From positions 62,001 through 126,000 of the forward strand of contig CAXKXX010000001.1 of assembly GCA_964059975.1 (NCBI GenBank): a DNA stretch of 64,000 bases, written 5' to 3'. This document shows, piece after piece, positions 40,893 to 49,799 of the stretch. Positions within the stretch are counted from its first letter, which is position 1, and each line of letters starts with the position of its first letter. Made by a program: the position numbers and the translations under genes. The stretch is from CAXKXX01 sp964059975 (GTDB taxonomy: Bacteria; Pseudomonadota; Gammaproteobacteria; Enterobacterales; Enterobacteriaceae). Below the pieces are notes generated by a model, which saw nothing but the letters and a program-made list of their open reading frames with translations, made no database searches and was not told where the DNA came from.

Positions 40893-41070
40893 ACGTGTAA
40901 ATTCCTGTACTTCTAATCTAATTAATGATACTTAAGCTCATCTCATCCCTTTTCGAGATGAAAGGAAAGGGCAAAAATATTTCGGCGCTGTTTACCGCGT
41001 CAAAACCCTTAGTTAAAAAGCAAGCATCCAATTCTGTGTTTGGCGCACACTACCAGATACAAATATCAAT

Positions 41071-41104
41071 ATTTATCGGCCTTTCTAATTTATCGGCCTT
41101 TCTA
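41071..41104. repeat. Perfect tandem duplication, 17 bp x 2
   Basis: ATTTATCGGCCTTTCTA occurs twice in direct contact, about 190 bp before atpB. Confidence 0.9.
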
Positions 41105-41294
41105 TCTGTGCACCATTCACGTGGCGTTAAAATCTTATAAATACTGTCTTTTTTTTGATTGTAGCGTTTGATATGTTAAAGATAGCATGCCTTAGCTCTC
41201 GTTTTGTAACCTATCAGACAAGGCTCCTGATACAGACAAGAGTCTCTCTTATGCTTGTAATTTTTAGGTTTAACTAAATAGGGGATAGCGTATC

Positions 41295-42083
41295 GTGTTT
41301 GCAAAAGAAGCCCTGAATCCACAAGAATACATTAGTCATCATCTGACACAATTACAAGTCGGCACTGGGTTCTGGTCAATTAACATTGACTCGATGTTTT
41401 TTTCTATTTCCCTCGGAATCCTTTTTTTAAAGATACTCCATAAGGTGGCAAAAAATACCGCTACTGGCGTACCGAATAAGCTACAAACTGCTATAGAATT
41501 GATGATTACATTTATCGATGAAAACGTACGAAGTATGTATGATGGAAAAAGCAAGATTATTGCACCGCTAGCATTAACCGTGTTCGTATGGGTGTTTCTA
41601 ATGAATCTGATGGACCTACTACCGATCGATCTATTCCCAATTGTTGGGGAACGTTATCTCGGAATCCCCATGCTGCGTATAGTTCCCACTGCTGACGTAA
41701 ATGTCACTTTAGCGATGGCATTAAGTGTATTTATATTGATTCTTTTCTATAGTATAAAAATAAAAGGTATTCATAAATTTATAAAAGAATTAACTATGCA
41801 CCCCTTCAACCACCCCATATTTATTCCAATAAACTTAATTCTTGAAGGCATTAGCCTGATATCTAAACCAGTCTCACTTGGTTTAAGACTCTTTGGGAGC
41901 ATGTATGCAGGCGAACTGATCTTCATCCTGATCTCTGGTCTTTTACCATGGTGGTCACAGTGGGCGTTGAGCTTACCTTGGGCGATATTTCACATCTTGG
42001 TGATTACATTGCAAGCTTTTATTTTCACCGTTTTAACAATCGTTTATCTATCAATGGCATCTCAGATGAATACTAATTCTTAA
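41295..42083 (+). CDS. atpB: ATP synthase Fo subunit a
   Basis: Subunit a forms the proton half-channels beside the c-ring. The 262 residues compare with 271 in E. coli. Membrane helices are spread through the protein. The essential Arg lies in SLGLRLFGSMYAGELIFIL, and ITLQAFIFTVLTIVYLSMA closes the C-terminus. The start is GTG (FAKEALNPQEYISHHL). It is the first gene of a complete atpBEFHAGDC operon; atpI is absent upstream. Protons may flow either way depending on host conditions. Confidence 0.97.
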   Translation: MFAKEALNPQEYISHHLTQLQVGTGFWSINIDSMFFSISLGILFLKILHKVAKNTATGVPNKLQTAIELMITFIDENVRSMYDGKSKIIAPLALTVFVWVFLMNLMDLLPIDLFPIVGERYLGIPMLRIVPTADVNVTLAMALSVFILILFYSIKIKGIHKFIKELTMHPFNHPIFIPINLILEGISLISKPVSLGLRLFGSMYAGELIFILISGLLPWWSQWALSLPWAIFHILVITLQAFIFTVLTIVYLSMASQMNTNS

Positions 42084-42123
42084 AGCGCGCGTATTTTTTA
42101 ACTGCAATAAACTGGAGCATATT

Positions 42124-42366
<243 letters not shown>

Positions 42367-42431
42367 AATAAAAACCTTGTTTATAATTAATAAAATACTA
42401 AACAATTAATTTTTTAAAGAGGCACCAGTCT

Positions 42432-42902
42432 GTGAATCTTAACGCAACAATCCTCGGCCAAGCCATCGCATTTTTTCTATTTGTTTGGTTTTGCATGAAG
42501 TATATATGGCCACCGATTATGGCTACTATCGAGAAGCGTCAAGAAGAAATAACTAAGGGCCTCGCCTTAGCAGAACGCTCAAAAAAAGAGATGGAATTAT
42601 TGCGACTGCATGTTGCTGATCATCTAAAAAACGCGAAAAAAGAGGCGTTGTCTTGTATCGAACAAGCCAATAAGCGTAAAGCCCAAATCATGGATGCAGC
42701 CCAAAACGAAGCCAAACTAGAGCGGAATAAAATTATGGCTCAGGCTCACTCTGAAATAAAAGCCGAGCTCATGCGAGCTCGCGAGGAACTACATAAGCAA
42801 ACTGCTATGTTAGCAATGATTGGAGCCGAGAAGATTATCGAACGGTCTGTGGATAAAACCACTAGTAATGCGATCCTCGATAAATTAATTGATGAACTTT
42901 AA
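42432..42902 (+). CDS. atpF: ATP synthase Fo subunit b
   Basis: Subunit b is the peripheral stalk, with one N-terminal membrane helix (about 5-25, ending CMKYIWPP) and a long coiled coil ending in KIIERSVD and DKLIDEL. The 156 residues equal E. coli, and the start is GTG. Near residues 111-117, where E. coli has AERKRARE, this protein has AELMRARE. The two changed residues lie in one arm of a perfect 7-bp inverted repeat (42764-42781). Confidence 0.97.
   Translation: MNLNATILGQAIAFFLFVWFCMKYIWPPIMATIEKRQEEITKGLALAERSKKEMELLRLHVADHLKNAKKEALSCIEQANKRKAQIMDAAQNEAKLERNKIMAQAHSEIKAELMRAREELHKQTAMLAMIGAEKIIERSVDKTTSNAILDKLIDEL
42764..42781. repeat. 7-bp perfect inverted repeat inside atpF
   Basis: CGAGCTC and GAGCTCG flank ATGC in the codons for AELMRARE. 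Leu-Met replaces the E. coli Arg-Lys, which supplies the left arm, while the right arm encodes the conserved RAR. Confidence 0.75.
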
Positions 42903-42916
42903 GGAGACCGGGATTA

Positions 42917-43450
42917 ATGCCCGAATCTATCACAATAGCGCGCCCTTATGCAAAAGCAGCCTTTGAGTTTGCGCTTGAGCATCAAAGCATAGATCTATGG
43001 CAGGAAATGCTTTTATTTGCAGCCACCGTCACTCGTAATGAAAAAATGTTTGAACTTCTTTCTGGGGTGCTTGCTCCCAAGACACTATCCAACATATTTA
43101 TTGACATTTGTAGCGATCGACTCGATAAATATGGTCAAAACTTTATTCATATAATGGCAGAAAATAAGCGTTTACTACTTCTTCCCATAGTTTTAGATCA
43201 GTTTATGATGATACGCAATGAGCTGGATTCTATTGTAGAAGTAGATGCACTTTCCGCGAATAGACTAAGCGCTACGCAAAAGGCTAAAATTGTCTCTGCA
43301 ATCGAAAAACGTTTATCAATGAAAGTTAAACTAAATTGTAAAATCGATAAATCCGTGATTGCCGGCATCATTATCCGAATCGGAGATATGGTTATTGATA
43401 GTAGCCTTCGTGGCCGCCTCGAACGACTTACAGATATCTTGCAGTCTTAA
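42917..43450 (+). CDS. atpH: ATP synthase F1 subunit delta
   Basis: Delta joins the peripheral stalk to the top of the alpha3beta3 head. The 177 residues equal E. coli. Conserved parts are ARPYAKAAFEFA near the N-terminus, LAENKRL-type MAENKRLLLLP (about 77) and the C-terminal VIAGIIIRIGDMVIDSSLRGRL. AAGGAGA precedes the ATG, 14 bp after atpF. Confidence 0.97.
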   Translation: MPESITIARPYAKAAFEFALEHQSIDLWQEMLLFAATVTRNEKMFELLSGVLAPKTLSNIFIDICSDRLDKYGQNFIHIMAENKRLLLLPIVLDQFMMIRNELDSIVEVDALSANRLSATQKAKIVSAIEKRLSMKVKLNCKIDKSVIAGIIIRIGDMVIDSSLRGRLERLTDILQS

Positions 43451-43463
43451 GAAGAGCTGAATT

Positions 43464-45005
43464 ATGCAACTTAACTCTATTGAAATAAGCGAACTGATAA
43501 AAAAACGGATTCTTCAATTTAATTTAGAGACCAAGAGCTACAACGAAGGCACCATTATTTCTGTCAGTGACGGAATTATCCGGATACAGGGTCTAGACGA
43601 AGTGATGCAGGGTGAAATGTTAGCACTTCCAGGTAACCGTTATGCAATAGCGTTAAATCTAGAGCGTGACTCCGTGGGCGCCGTCGTTATGGGACCTTAC
43701 GTAAATCTGACGGAAGGAATGAAAGTAAAATGTACTAGGCGAATTCTAGAAGTGCCTGTCGGGCACGGCATACTGGGTCGCATTATTAATGCTTTAGGCG
43801 CACCTATTGATGGTAAAGGACCAATTGAACACGATGGCCTTTCACCTGCGGAAACTATTGCTCCTGGCGTTATTGATCGCCAATTTATCGACCAACCACT
43901 ACAGACTGGCTACAAATCTATTGATGCGATGATTCCGATTGGACTCGGGCAACGCGAACTCGTAATCGGTGACCGCCAAACTGGTAAGACTGCACTTGTG
44001 ATTGATACGATTATCAATCAGAGGAATTCAGGCATTAAGTGTATTTACGTAGCTATCGGTCAGAAAGCGTCCAGCGTCTTTAGCGTGGTACGAAAGCTGG
44101 AGGAGTATGGCGCACTCTCCAACACCATCGTTGTTGTTGCTACTGCTTCCGAATCAGCCGCACTTCAATACCTAGCTCCCTATTCTGGTTGTGCGATGGG
44201 CGAATACTTTCGTGATCGCGGTGAAGATGCGCTGATTATATATGATGATCTATCAAAGCAGGCTATTGCTTATCGTCAAATTTCCTTATTACTAAGGCGT
44301 CCACCAGGCCGAGAAGCCTATCCAGGCGATATATTTTATCTTCATTCCCGATTACTAGAGCGATCAGCACGAGTTAGTTCTGAGTACGTTGAAAAGTGTA
44401 CGAAAGGTAAAGTTAAAGGAAAAAGCGGATCATTAACTGCTCTACCAATCATTGAAACTCAGGCGGGCGATATTTCTGCATTTATTCCAACGAATGTCAT
44501 TTCAATCACTGACGGTCAGATATTCTTAGAATCCAACCTATTTAATGCTGGCATTCGTCCAGCAGTTAATCCAGGTATATCAGTATCGCGCGTAGGTAGT
44601 GCAGCACAAACAAAAATTATGAAAAAACTATCCGGAGGTATACGTACTGCTCTTGCACAGTATAGAGAATTAGCAGCATTCTCACATTTTGATTCCGATC
44701 TAGATGATGCCACCCATAAACTACTAATCCATGGACAAAAAGTGACTGAACTCCTGAAACAAAAGCAGTATTCAGGGATGTCAGTCGCACAGCAATCTTT
44801 AATGCTTTTTGCTGCAGCACCTATTTATTTAAATGATATTGAAATCATAAAAATTGAAAGATTTGAAGTCGCATTAATAGCTTATGCTAATAGTGAACAC
44901 GCTGAATTGTTAGACCATATTAATCAAACCGGTAACTTTAGTGATGACATCAAGAACAAATTGAAAAGCATCGTCGATACTTTTAAGAAAACTCAAATCT
45001 GGTAA
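43464..45005 (+). CDS. atpA: ATP synthase F1 subunit alpha
   Basis: Alpha is the non-catalytic nucleotide-binding subunit of the head. The 513 residues equal E. coli. The P-loop GDRQTGKT (about 169-176), the Walker B region ALIIYDDLSKQA (about 260), RRPPGREAYPGD and the alpha Arg finger in ISVSRVGSAAQ (about 372) are present. EVPVGHGILGR contains a His where E. coli has Arg; that codon completes a 5-bp GTGCC/GGCAC pair. It starts 13 bp after atpH. Confidence 0.98.
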   Translation: MQLNSIEISELIKKRILQFNLETKSYNEGTIISVSDGIIRIQGLDEVMQGEMLALPGNRYAIALNLERDSVGAVVMGPYVNLTEGMKVKCTRRILEVPVGHGILGRIINALGAPIDGKGPIEHDGLSPAETIAPGVIDRQFIDQPLQTGYKSIDAMIPIGLGQRELVIGDRQTGKTALVIDTIINQRNSGIKCIYVAIGQKASSVFSVVRKLEEYGALSNTIVVVATASESAALQYLAPYSGCAMGEYFRDRGEDALIIYDDLSKQAIAYRQISLLLRRPPGREAYPGDIFYLHSRLLERSARVSSEYVEKCTKGKVKGKSGSLTALPIIETQAGDISAFIPTNVISITDGQIFLESNLFNAGIRPAVNPGISVSRVGSAAQTKIMKKLSGGIRTALAQYRELAAFSHFDSDLDDATHKLLIHGQKVTELLKQKQYSGMSVAQQSLMLFAAAPIYLNDIEIIKIERFEVALIAYANSEHAELLDHINQTGNFSDDIKNKLKSIVDTFKKTQIW

Positions 45006-45064
45006 GATTTTAGGGTCTTGTAACAAGAGAACAGTAATTTATCTAGCAATTAGGAGCAGCGGAG

Positions 45065-45928
45065 ATGGCTAGTACAAAAGAGATCCATCGTAAAATTAAG
45101 AGCGTTAAAAGTACACAAAAGATCACTAAAGCGATGGAAATAGTAGCTGTTTCTAAAATGCGTAAATCACAAGAACGAATGAAAGCCGCTCGTTTCTATG
45201 CAGAAGCAGTATGTAAAGTGATTAATAATCTTTCATTAAGTTATATACGGGATAAGCACCCGTACCTAAAAAAACGTAAAGTTAATCGTATTGGTTATCT
45301 GGTAGTATCTACAGATCGTGGGCTCTGTGGCGGCTTAAACATAAATTTATTCAAAAAGCTCTCTACTGAAATAAAAATCTGGTTAGAAAGAGATGTCGAA
45401 ATAGACTTAGCTCTGATTGGCTCTAAAGCAGCTTCCTTTTTTAATCTCAAGGGCATTAATATCATTGATGAGACTACAGGAATAAGTGATCAACCTTATT
45501 TTTTCAAATTTATGAAATCAGCAAAAGTGCTGCTAAAAAACTATGATGCTAATCGTTTAGACAAGCTATATATTGTTAATAATAAATTTATTAATGCGAT
45601 GTCTCAAGAACCGAAAGTGAGTCAGATATTACCGTTACTACTAAGCAATACTGAAGAGTTTAAAAAAAAAGCTTGTGATTACTTATACGAGCCGGATCTG
45701 AAAACACCTCTCGATGCTTTATTTCGACGCTATGTAGAGTCACAAGTTTATCAGGGTGTCCTAGAAAATCTAGCTAGCGAACATGCCGCACGAATGGTTG
45801 CAATGAAGTCTGCAAACGATAATGCTAGCAACTTAATTAGAGAACTTCAGTTAATCTATAATAAAGCTCGCCAAACTAGTATCACTCAAGAACTTGCCGA
45901 GGTTGTCGTAGGAGCATCTTTAGTTTAA
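45065..45928 (+). CDS. atpG: ATP synthase F1 subunit gamma
   Basis: Gamma is the central rotating shaft. The 287 residues equal E. coli. It has the N-terminal coiled-coil helix with KIKSVKSTQKITKAMEIVA (about 10-28), TDRGLCGGLN (about 81) and the C-terminal helix ASEHAARMVAMKSANDNAS (about 239) ending in the ITQELAEVVVGA motif. The preceding 59-bp gap has GGAGCAGCGGAG as the ribosome-binding region. Confidence 0.98.
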   Translation: MASTKEIHRKIKSVKSTQKITKAMEIVAVSKMRKSQERMKAARFYAEAVCKVINNLSLSYIRDKHPYLKKRKVNRIGYLVVSTDRGLCGGLNINLFKKLSTEIKIWLERDVEIDLALIGSKAASFFNLKGINIIDETTGISDQPYFFKFMKSAKVLLKNYDANRLDKLYIVNNKFINAMSQEPKVSQILPLLLSNTEEFKKKACDYLYEPDLKTPLDALFRRYVESQVYQGVLENLASEHAARMVAMKSANDNASNLIRELQLIYNKARQTSITQELAEVVVGASLV

Positions 45929-46022
45929 TAAAGTCTTATGCCCCAAACAGATCAGGGTTACTGAAGGCGTATATCGGAAACCTTCATCATAGTAGGTATA
46001 AGAATTAGGTAGAGGATTCAAG

Positions 46023-47405
46023 ATGGCTACTGGAAAGATTATCCAGGTAATTGGCGCCGTAGTAGACGTCGAATTTCCTCAGGATGGGGTACCAAATATA
46101 TATAATGCTCTTGAGGTTCAAAATAATACTCAGACGCTAGTGCTGGAAGTACAGCAGCAGTTAGGCGGCGGTACCGTTCGGTGTATTGCAATGGGGAATT
46201 CTGATGGCCTTAGTCGTGGATTAAGGGTTAATAACTTAGAACACCCGATCGAAGTTCCTGTAGGTAAAGCCACTTTAGGGCGCATAATGAACGTACTAGG
46301 CGAACCTATAGATATGAAAGGCGAGATTTGCGAGAAAGAGCGCTGGCCTATTCACCGAAGTCCACCAACATACGAAGAGCTGTCTAGCTCTGAGGAGCTG
46401 CTAGAAACCGGCATAAAGGTAATGGATCTAATTTGTCCCTTTGGTAAGGGTGGGAAAATTGGTCTTTTTGGGGGCGCGGGTGTAGGTAAAACGGTAAACA
46501 TGATGGAACTGATTCGTAATATCGCAATAGAGCACTCAGGATATTCAGTGTTTTCAGGTGTCGGAGAGCGTACTCGGGAAGGCAACGATTTCTTTCATGA
46601 AATGAAAGACTCAAATGTTCTAGATAAAGTATCATTAGTTTATGGCCAGATGAACGAACCTCCGGGTAACCGTCTGCGTGTCGCATTGACCGGATTGACT
46701 ATAGCCGAAAAGTTTCGTGACGAAGGGAATGCAGTTCTATTTTTTATTGACAACATCTATCGTTACACGCTTGCAGGTACCGAAGTATCTGCACTTCTGG
46801 GACGCATTCCATCTGCAGTAGGTTATCAGCCAACTTTAGCTGAAGAAATGGGTATTCTCCAAGAGCGTATTACCTCCACCAAAAAAGGCTCTATCACTTC
46901 CGTACAGGCCGTTTACGTACCAGCAGATGACTTAACCGATCCCTCGCCAGCGACGACCTTTTCACACTTAGACGCCACTGTCGTTTTAAGTCGCGATATT
47001 GCTTCTTTGGGTATTTACCCGGCCGTTGATCCTCTGGGCTCAACGAGCCGTCAATTAGATCCTCTTATTGTTGGTCAAGAGCATTACGATGTAGCACGTG
47101 AAGTACAGTCTATTTTACAGCGTTATCAAGAATTAAAAGATATGATAGCCATCTTAGGCATAGATGAGCTGTCCCAAGAAGACAAACTAGTAGTGTCTCG
47201 CGCACGTAAAATCCAGTTCTTCTTCTCTCAGCCATTTTTTGTGGCAGAAGTTTTTACAGGTTCTCCAGGAAAATTCGTATCTATGAAAAATACTATACGC
47301 AGCTTTAAAGGTATTATTAGTGGAGACTATGATCATTTGCCAGAGCAAGCATTCTACATGGTTGGAACTATTGAAGAAGTTGTAGAAAAAGCTAAACAAA
47401 AATAG
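46023..47405 (+). CDS. atpD: ATP synthase F1 subunit beta
   Basis: Beta carries the catalytic sites. The 460 residues equal E. coli. The P-loop GGAGVGKT (about 150-157), the catalytic Glu in GVGERTREGND, the Walker B FFIDNIYRYT and the ATP-synthase alpha/beta signature region are all present. The otherwise near-invariant Asp of PLDSTSR is Gly339 (PLGSTSR). The GGC codon forms GGCTC, which pairs with GAGCC three bases on (47037-47049), another case of an unusual residue inside a small palindrome. The frame is intact and the identity certain. Confidence 0.98.
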   Translation: MATGKIIQVIGAVVDVEFPQDGVPNIYNALEVQNNTQTLVLEVQQQLGGGTVRCIAMGNSDGLSRGLRVNNLEHPIEVPVGKATLGRIMNVLGEPIDMKGEICEKERWPIHRSPPTYEELSSSEELLETGIKVMDLICPFGKGGKIGLFGGAGVGKTVNMMELIRNIAIEHSGYSVFSGVGERTREGNDFFHEMKDSNVLDKVSLVYGQMNEPPGNRLRVALTGLTIAEKFRDEGNAVLFFIDNIYRYTLAGTEVSALLGRIPSAVGYQPTLAEEMGILQERITSTKKGSITSVQAVYVPADDLTDPSPATTFSHLDATVVLSRDIASLGIYPAVDPLGSTSRQLDPLIVGQEHYDVAREVQSILQRYQELKDMIAILGIDELSQEDKLVVSRARKIQFFFSQPFFVAEVFTGSPGKFVSMKNTIRSFKGIISGDYDHLPEQAFYMVGTIEEVVEKAKQK

Positions 47406-47428
47406 TAATGCTCCGAAAGGAATTCGAT

Positions 47429-47848
47429 ATGGCTACGACTTGTTATTTAAGTGTAATTAGCATGAAACAACAGATATTTTCAGGCTTAGTAAAAAAGATA
47501 CACATCACTGGTAGTGAAGGTGAATTAGGGCTCTTACCTAGCCACGCGCCCCTTCTTACTTGTATCAAGCCAGGCATGGTTTATATTGTTAAACAATATG
47601 ATGAAAAAGAGTGGATTTATTTATCAGGAGGTGTGCTCGAAGTACGTCCGAGTGCATTTACTGTTCTAGCGGACACAGCTATTCGCGGGGTTGATCTCGA
47701 TAAAGAGCGTGCTTTGCACGCTAAGCGTAAAGCCGAAGAGTGTGTTTGCAACCCCCAATCCGATTTAGAGCATGACCTTGCGATTTCTAAATTAGAGAAA
47801 TCAATTGCAAAACTTCGTGTTATTGAATTAACTAGAAACGCAATGTAA
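47429..47848 (+). CDS. atpC: ATP synthase F1 subunit epsilon
   Basis: Epsilon is the regulatory subunit of the rotor. The ATG at 47429 with GAAAGG upstream gives 139 residues, starting MATTCYLSVIS like E. coli; an in-frame ATG seven codons earlier exists. The beta-sandwich has GSEGELGLLPSHAPLLT (about 28-44) and VLADTAIRG (about 85), and the C-terminal helices end KLRVIELTRNAM. It ends the operon and is followed by a strong terminator. Confidence 0.97.
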   Translation: MATTCYLSVISMKQQIFSGLVKKIHITGSEGELGLLPSHAPLLTCIKPGMVYIVKQYDEKEWIYLSGGVLEVRPSAFTVLADTAIRGVDLDKERALHAKRKAEECVCNPQSDLEHDLAISKLEKSIAKLRVIELTRNAM

Positions 47849-47880
47849 TTTTCATAGATATAAAGCTTTTAAAGTATTAA

Positions 47881-47921
47881 AAAATCGGGCGACCTAGAAT
47901 CCGGGTCGCCCGATTTTTTTG
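47881..47921 (+). terminator. Intrinsic terminator of the atp operon
   Basis: AAAATCGGGCGACC (47881-47894) and its exact complement (47904-47917) form a 14-bp GC-rich stem with a 9-nt loop, running into a T-run, 33 nt after atpC. It is the only textbook terminator I see in the window. Confidence 0.93.
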
Positions 47922-48077
47922 AAAAAAATTATTTAATCTATTTATTAGTTCGAGTTATTATATTATATATTAATAATATAATCGATAGTTAGAAAGATTT
48001 TTTTAATTTCTCGTAAGCTAATTCTATGTTGTAAATCATATATATTTTTCCTATCAAATAGGGCCATCAGGTTATGT

Positions 48078-49469
48078 ATGTCGAATAGTAAAATAAGTAT
48101 AGTAATCCTGGCTGCAGGTAAAGGAAGGCGCATGTATTCCGATCTTCCTAAAGTATTGCATGTGTTAGCGGGTAAGCCAATGGTTCAATACGTCATTGAT
48201 ACCGCGATGCAATTAAATGCACAAAATATTCATCTCGTATACGGCTATGGTGGCGATCTATTAAAAAAAACTTTGAGCGAAAAGAGACTCAATTGGGTTT
48301 TTCAATCTGAACAGTTAGGTACTGGACATGCAGTGCAGCAAGCCGCACCATATTTTTCTGATGATGAAGACGTGTTGCTATTATACGGAGACGTTCCAAT
48401 GATCTCAACCCAGACTCTTAATCAGCTTATAGCATCAAAGCCGGAGAGCGGCATAAGCCTACTGACAGTGATACGTGACAATCCAAGTGGATACGGACGT
48501 ATTTTACGAGAAAATAGTAAGGTGGCGGGTGTCATTGAGCATAAAGACGCTAGTAAAAAACAACGTAAGATTACTGAAATTAATACTGGAATTTTAGTCG
48601 CTAACGGTTACGATCTGAAGTGTTGGCTAGATATGCTCAAAAAAGATAATGCTCAAGGTGAATATTATATTACAGATATCGTCGCACTGGCTCATTCGGA
48701 TGGCAAAAAAATAGAGGTGGTGCATCCAATTAATCCAAACGAAGTGAGGGGTATTAATAATTGCTTACAATTAGCGGAATTAGAGCGACTATTTCAATTA
48801 AAGCAATCTAAAAAATTGCTATTGTCGGGCGTGATGCTACTAGATCCTCTACGCTTTAATCTACGCGGCGAGCTCTATTGCGGTCGTGATGTATCTATTG
48901 ATGCCAATGTAATTATTGAAGGCGCTGTCAAGTTGGGCGACCGGGTAAAAATTGGCATTGGCTGTGTGTTAAAAAACTGTGAGATTAGTGATGACTGCGA
49001 GATTAAAGCCTATAGCGTATTAGAAGGTACAGCACTAAAGGCTGGCTGTATTGTTGGCCCTTTTGCTCATCTACGTCCTGGAACTCAATTAGCTTCTGGA
49101 GCTCAAGTTGGTAATTTTGTCGAAATGAAAAAAGCACATTTAGGTAAAAATTCTAAAGCAGGTCATCTGAGTTATATAGGGAATGCTGAAATTGGCAATG
49201 GCGTCAATATTGGTGCCGGAACTATCACCTGCAACTACGATGGCGCCAATAAACATAAAACTATTGTTAGTGACGGCGTATTTATTGGTTCTGATAGCCA
49301 ATTAGTAGCACCCGTTTCTATCGGAAAGGATGCCACAATTGCTGCTGGCACTACGGTTACACATAATATTAACGAAAATGAACTCGTATTAAGTCGCGTT
49401 AATCAAAAGCATATCCGTGGGTGGATTCGTCCAACTAAGTTGAGAGATAAGAAAGTATTTCATAAATAA
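48078..49469 (+). CDS. glmU: Bifunctional UDP-N-acetylglucosamine pyrophosphorylase / GlcN-1-P acetyltrans­ferase
   Basis: GlmU makes UDP-GlcNAc, the precursor of peptidoglycan and lipid A, by acetylating glucosamine 1-phosphate and then transferring UMP. The 463 residues compare with 456. The N-terminal uridylyltransferase has LAAGKGRRMYSDLPKVLH (about 10-27; E. coli has Thr for the first Arg), LGTGHAVQQA and LLYGDVPMIS. The C-terminal left-handed beta-helix has hexapeptide repeats and the acetyltransferase region GPFAHLRPG, FVEMKKAHLG and ITCNYDGANK. It precedes glmS, as in E. coli, but the gap is 330 bp. Confidence 0.97.
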   Translation: MSNSKISIVILAAGKGRRMYSDLPKVLHVLAGKPMVQYVIDTAMQLNAQNIHLVYGYGGDLLKKTLSEKRLNWVFQSEQLGTGHAVQQAAPYFSDDEDVLLLYGDVPMISTQTLNQLIASKPESGISLLTVIRDNPSGYGRILRENSKVAGVIEHKDASKKQRKITEINTGILVANGYDLKCWLDMLKKDNAQGEYYITDIVALAHSDGKKIEVVHPINPNEVRGINNCLQLAELERLFQLKQSKKLLLSGVMLLDPLRFNLRGELYCGRDVSIDANVIIEGAVKLGDRVKIGIGCVLKNCEISDDCEIKAYSVLEGTALKAGCIVGPFAHLRPGTQLASGAQVGNFVEMKKAHLGKNSKAGHLSYIGNAEIGNGVNIGAGTITCNYDGANKHKTIVSDGVFIGSDSQLVAPVSIGKDATIAAGTTVTHNINENELVLSRVNQKHIRGWIRPTKLRDKKVFHK

Positions 49470-49799
49470 TTTAATCTATCAAGTCGGAAGGGCAGTGAGC
49501 ACACATTGATTAAAAATTGACTTAATTAGCGCATATTTTAAGATAAAATAAAAACTTTTAAAGTAAATCTGGTTAAGCTTTCGGATATAAGATCTGAGAT
49601 CCAAAACGCATCTCTCTAAAAATTAGAAGAAGCATAATAGCCTGACCTGCTTTCTATTGAAGGCTAAACATTATCTTCATACCAAGTATATTTAGTCGCT
49701 GATGCCTTAGAAATTAGAAGGTGCGAGATAAAACTGATAAGCATTAATCTGAGATTATAACAGTAAATGGCTGAAGATACTTAAATAGGAATATAGTTA
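49470..49799. other. glmU-glmS gap
   Basis: These 330 bp of AT-rich DNA have no open frame of note. In E. coli the two genes are cotranscribed with a short spacer. I see no terminator, so cotranscription remains possible. The glmS start has only a weak AATAGGAA ribosome-binding site. Confidence 0.4.

Larger units (their letters stand above)
39790..41294. other. rsmG-atpI position: gene-free, rich in tandem duplications
   Basis: E. coli has rsmG and atpI between mnmG and atpB. Neither is readable in these 1.5 kb. The right half holds five separate two-copy tandem duplications with units of 19, 22, 21, 15 and 17 bp (listed separately). A 7-bp hairpin TCATCTC/GAGATGA (40938-40961) and GCGTC/GACGC (about 39869-39880) are also present. 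The atp promoter must be in this stretch, but I cannot identify it. Confidence 0.55.

Noticed and set aside
39744..41140. Short frames at 39744-39938 and 40925-41140 as rsmG or atpI
   Set aside because: Neither shows RsmG or AtpI motifs; the second contains one of the tandem duplications.
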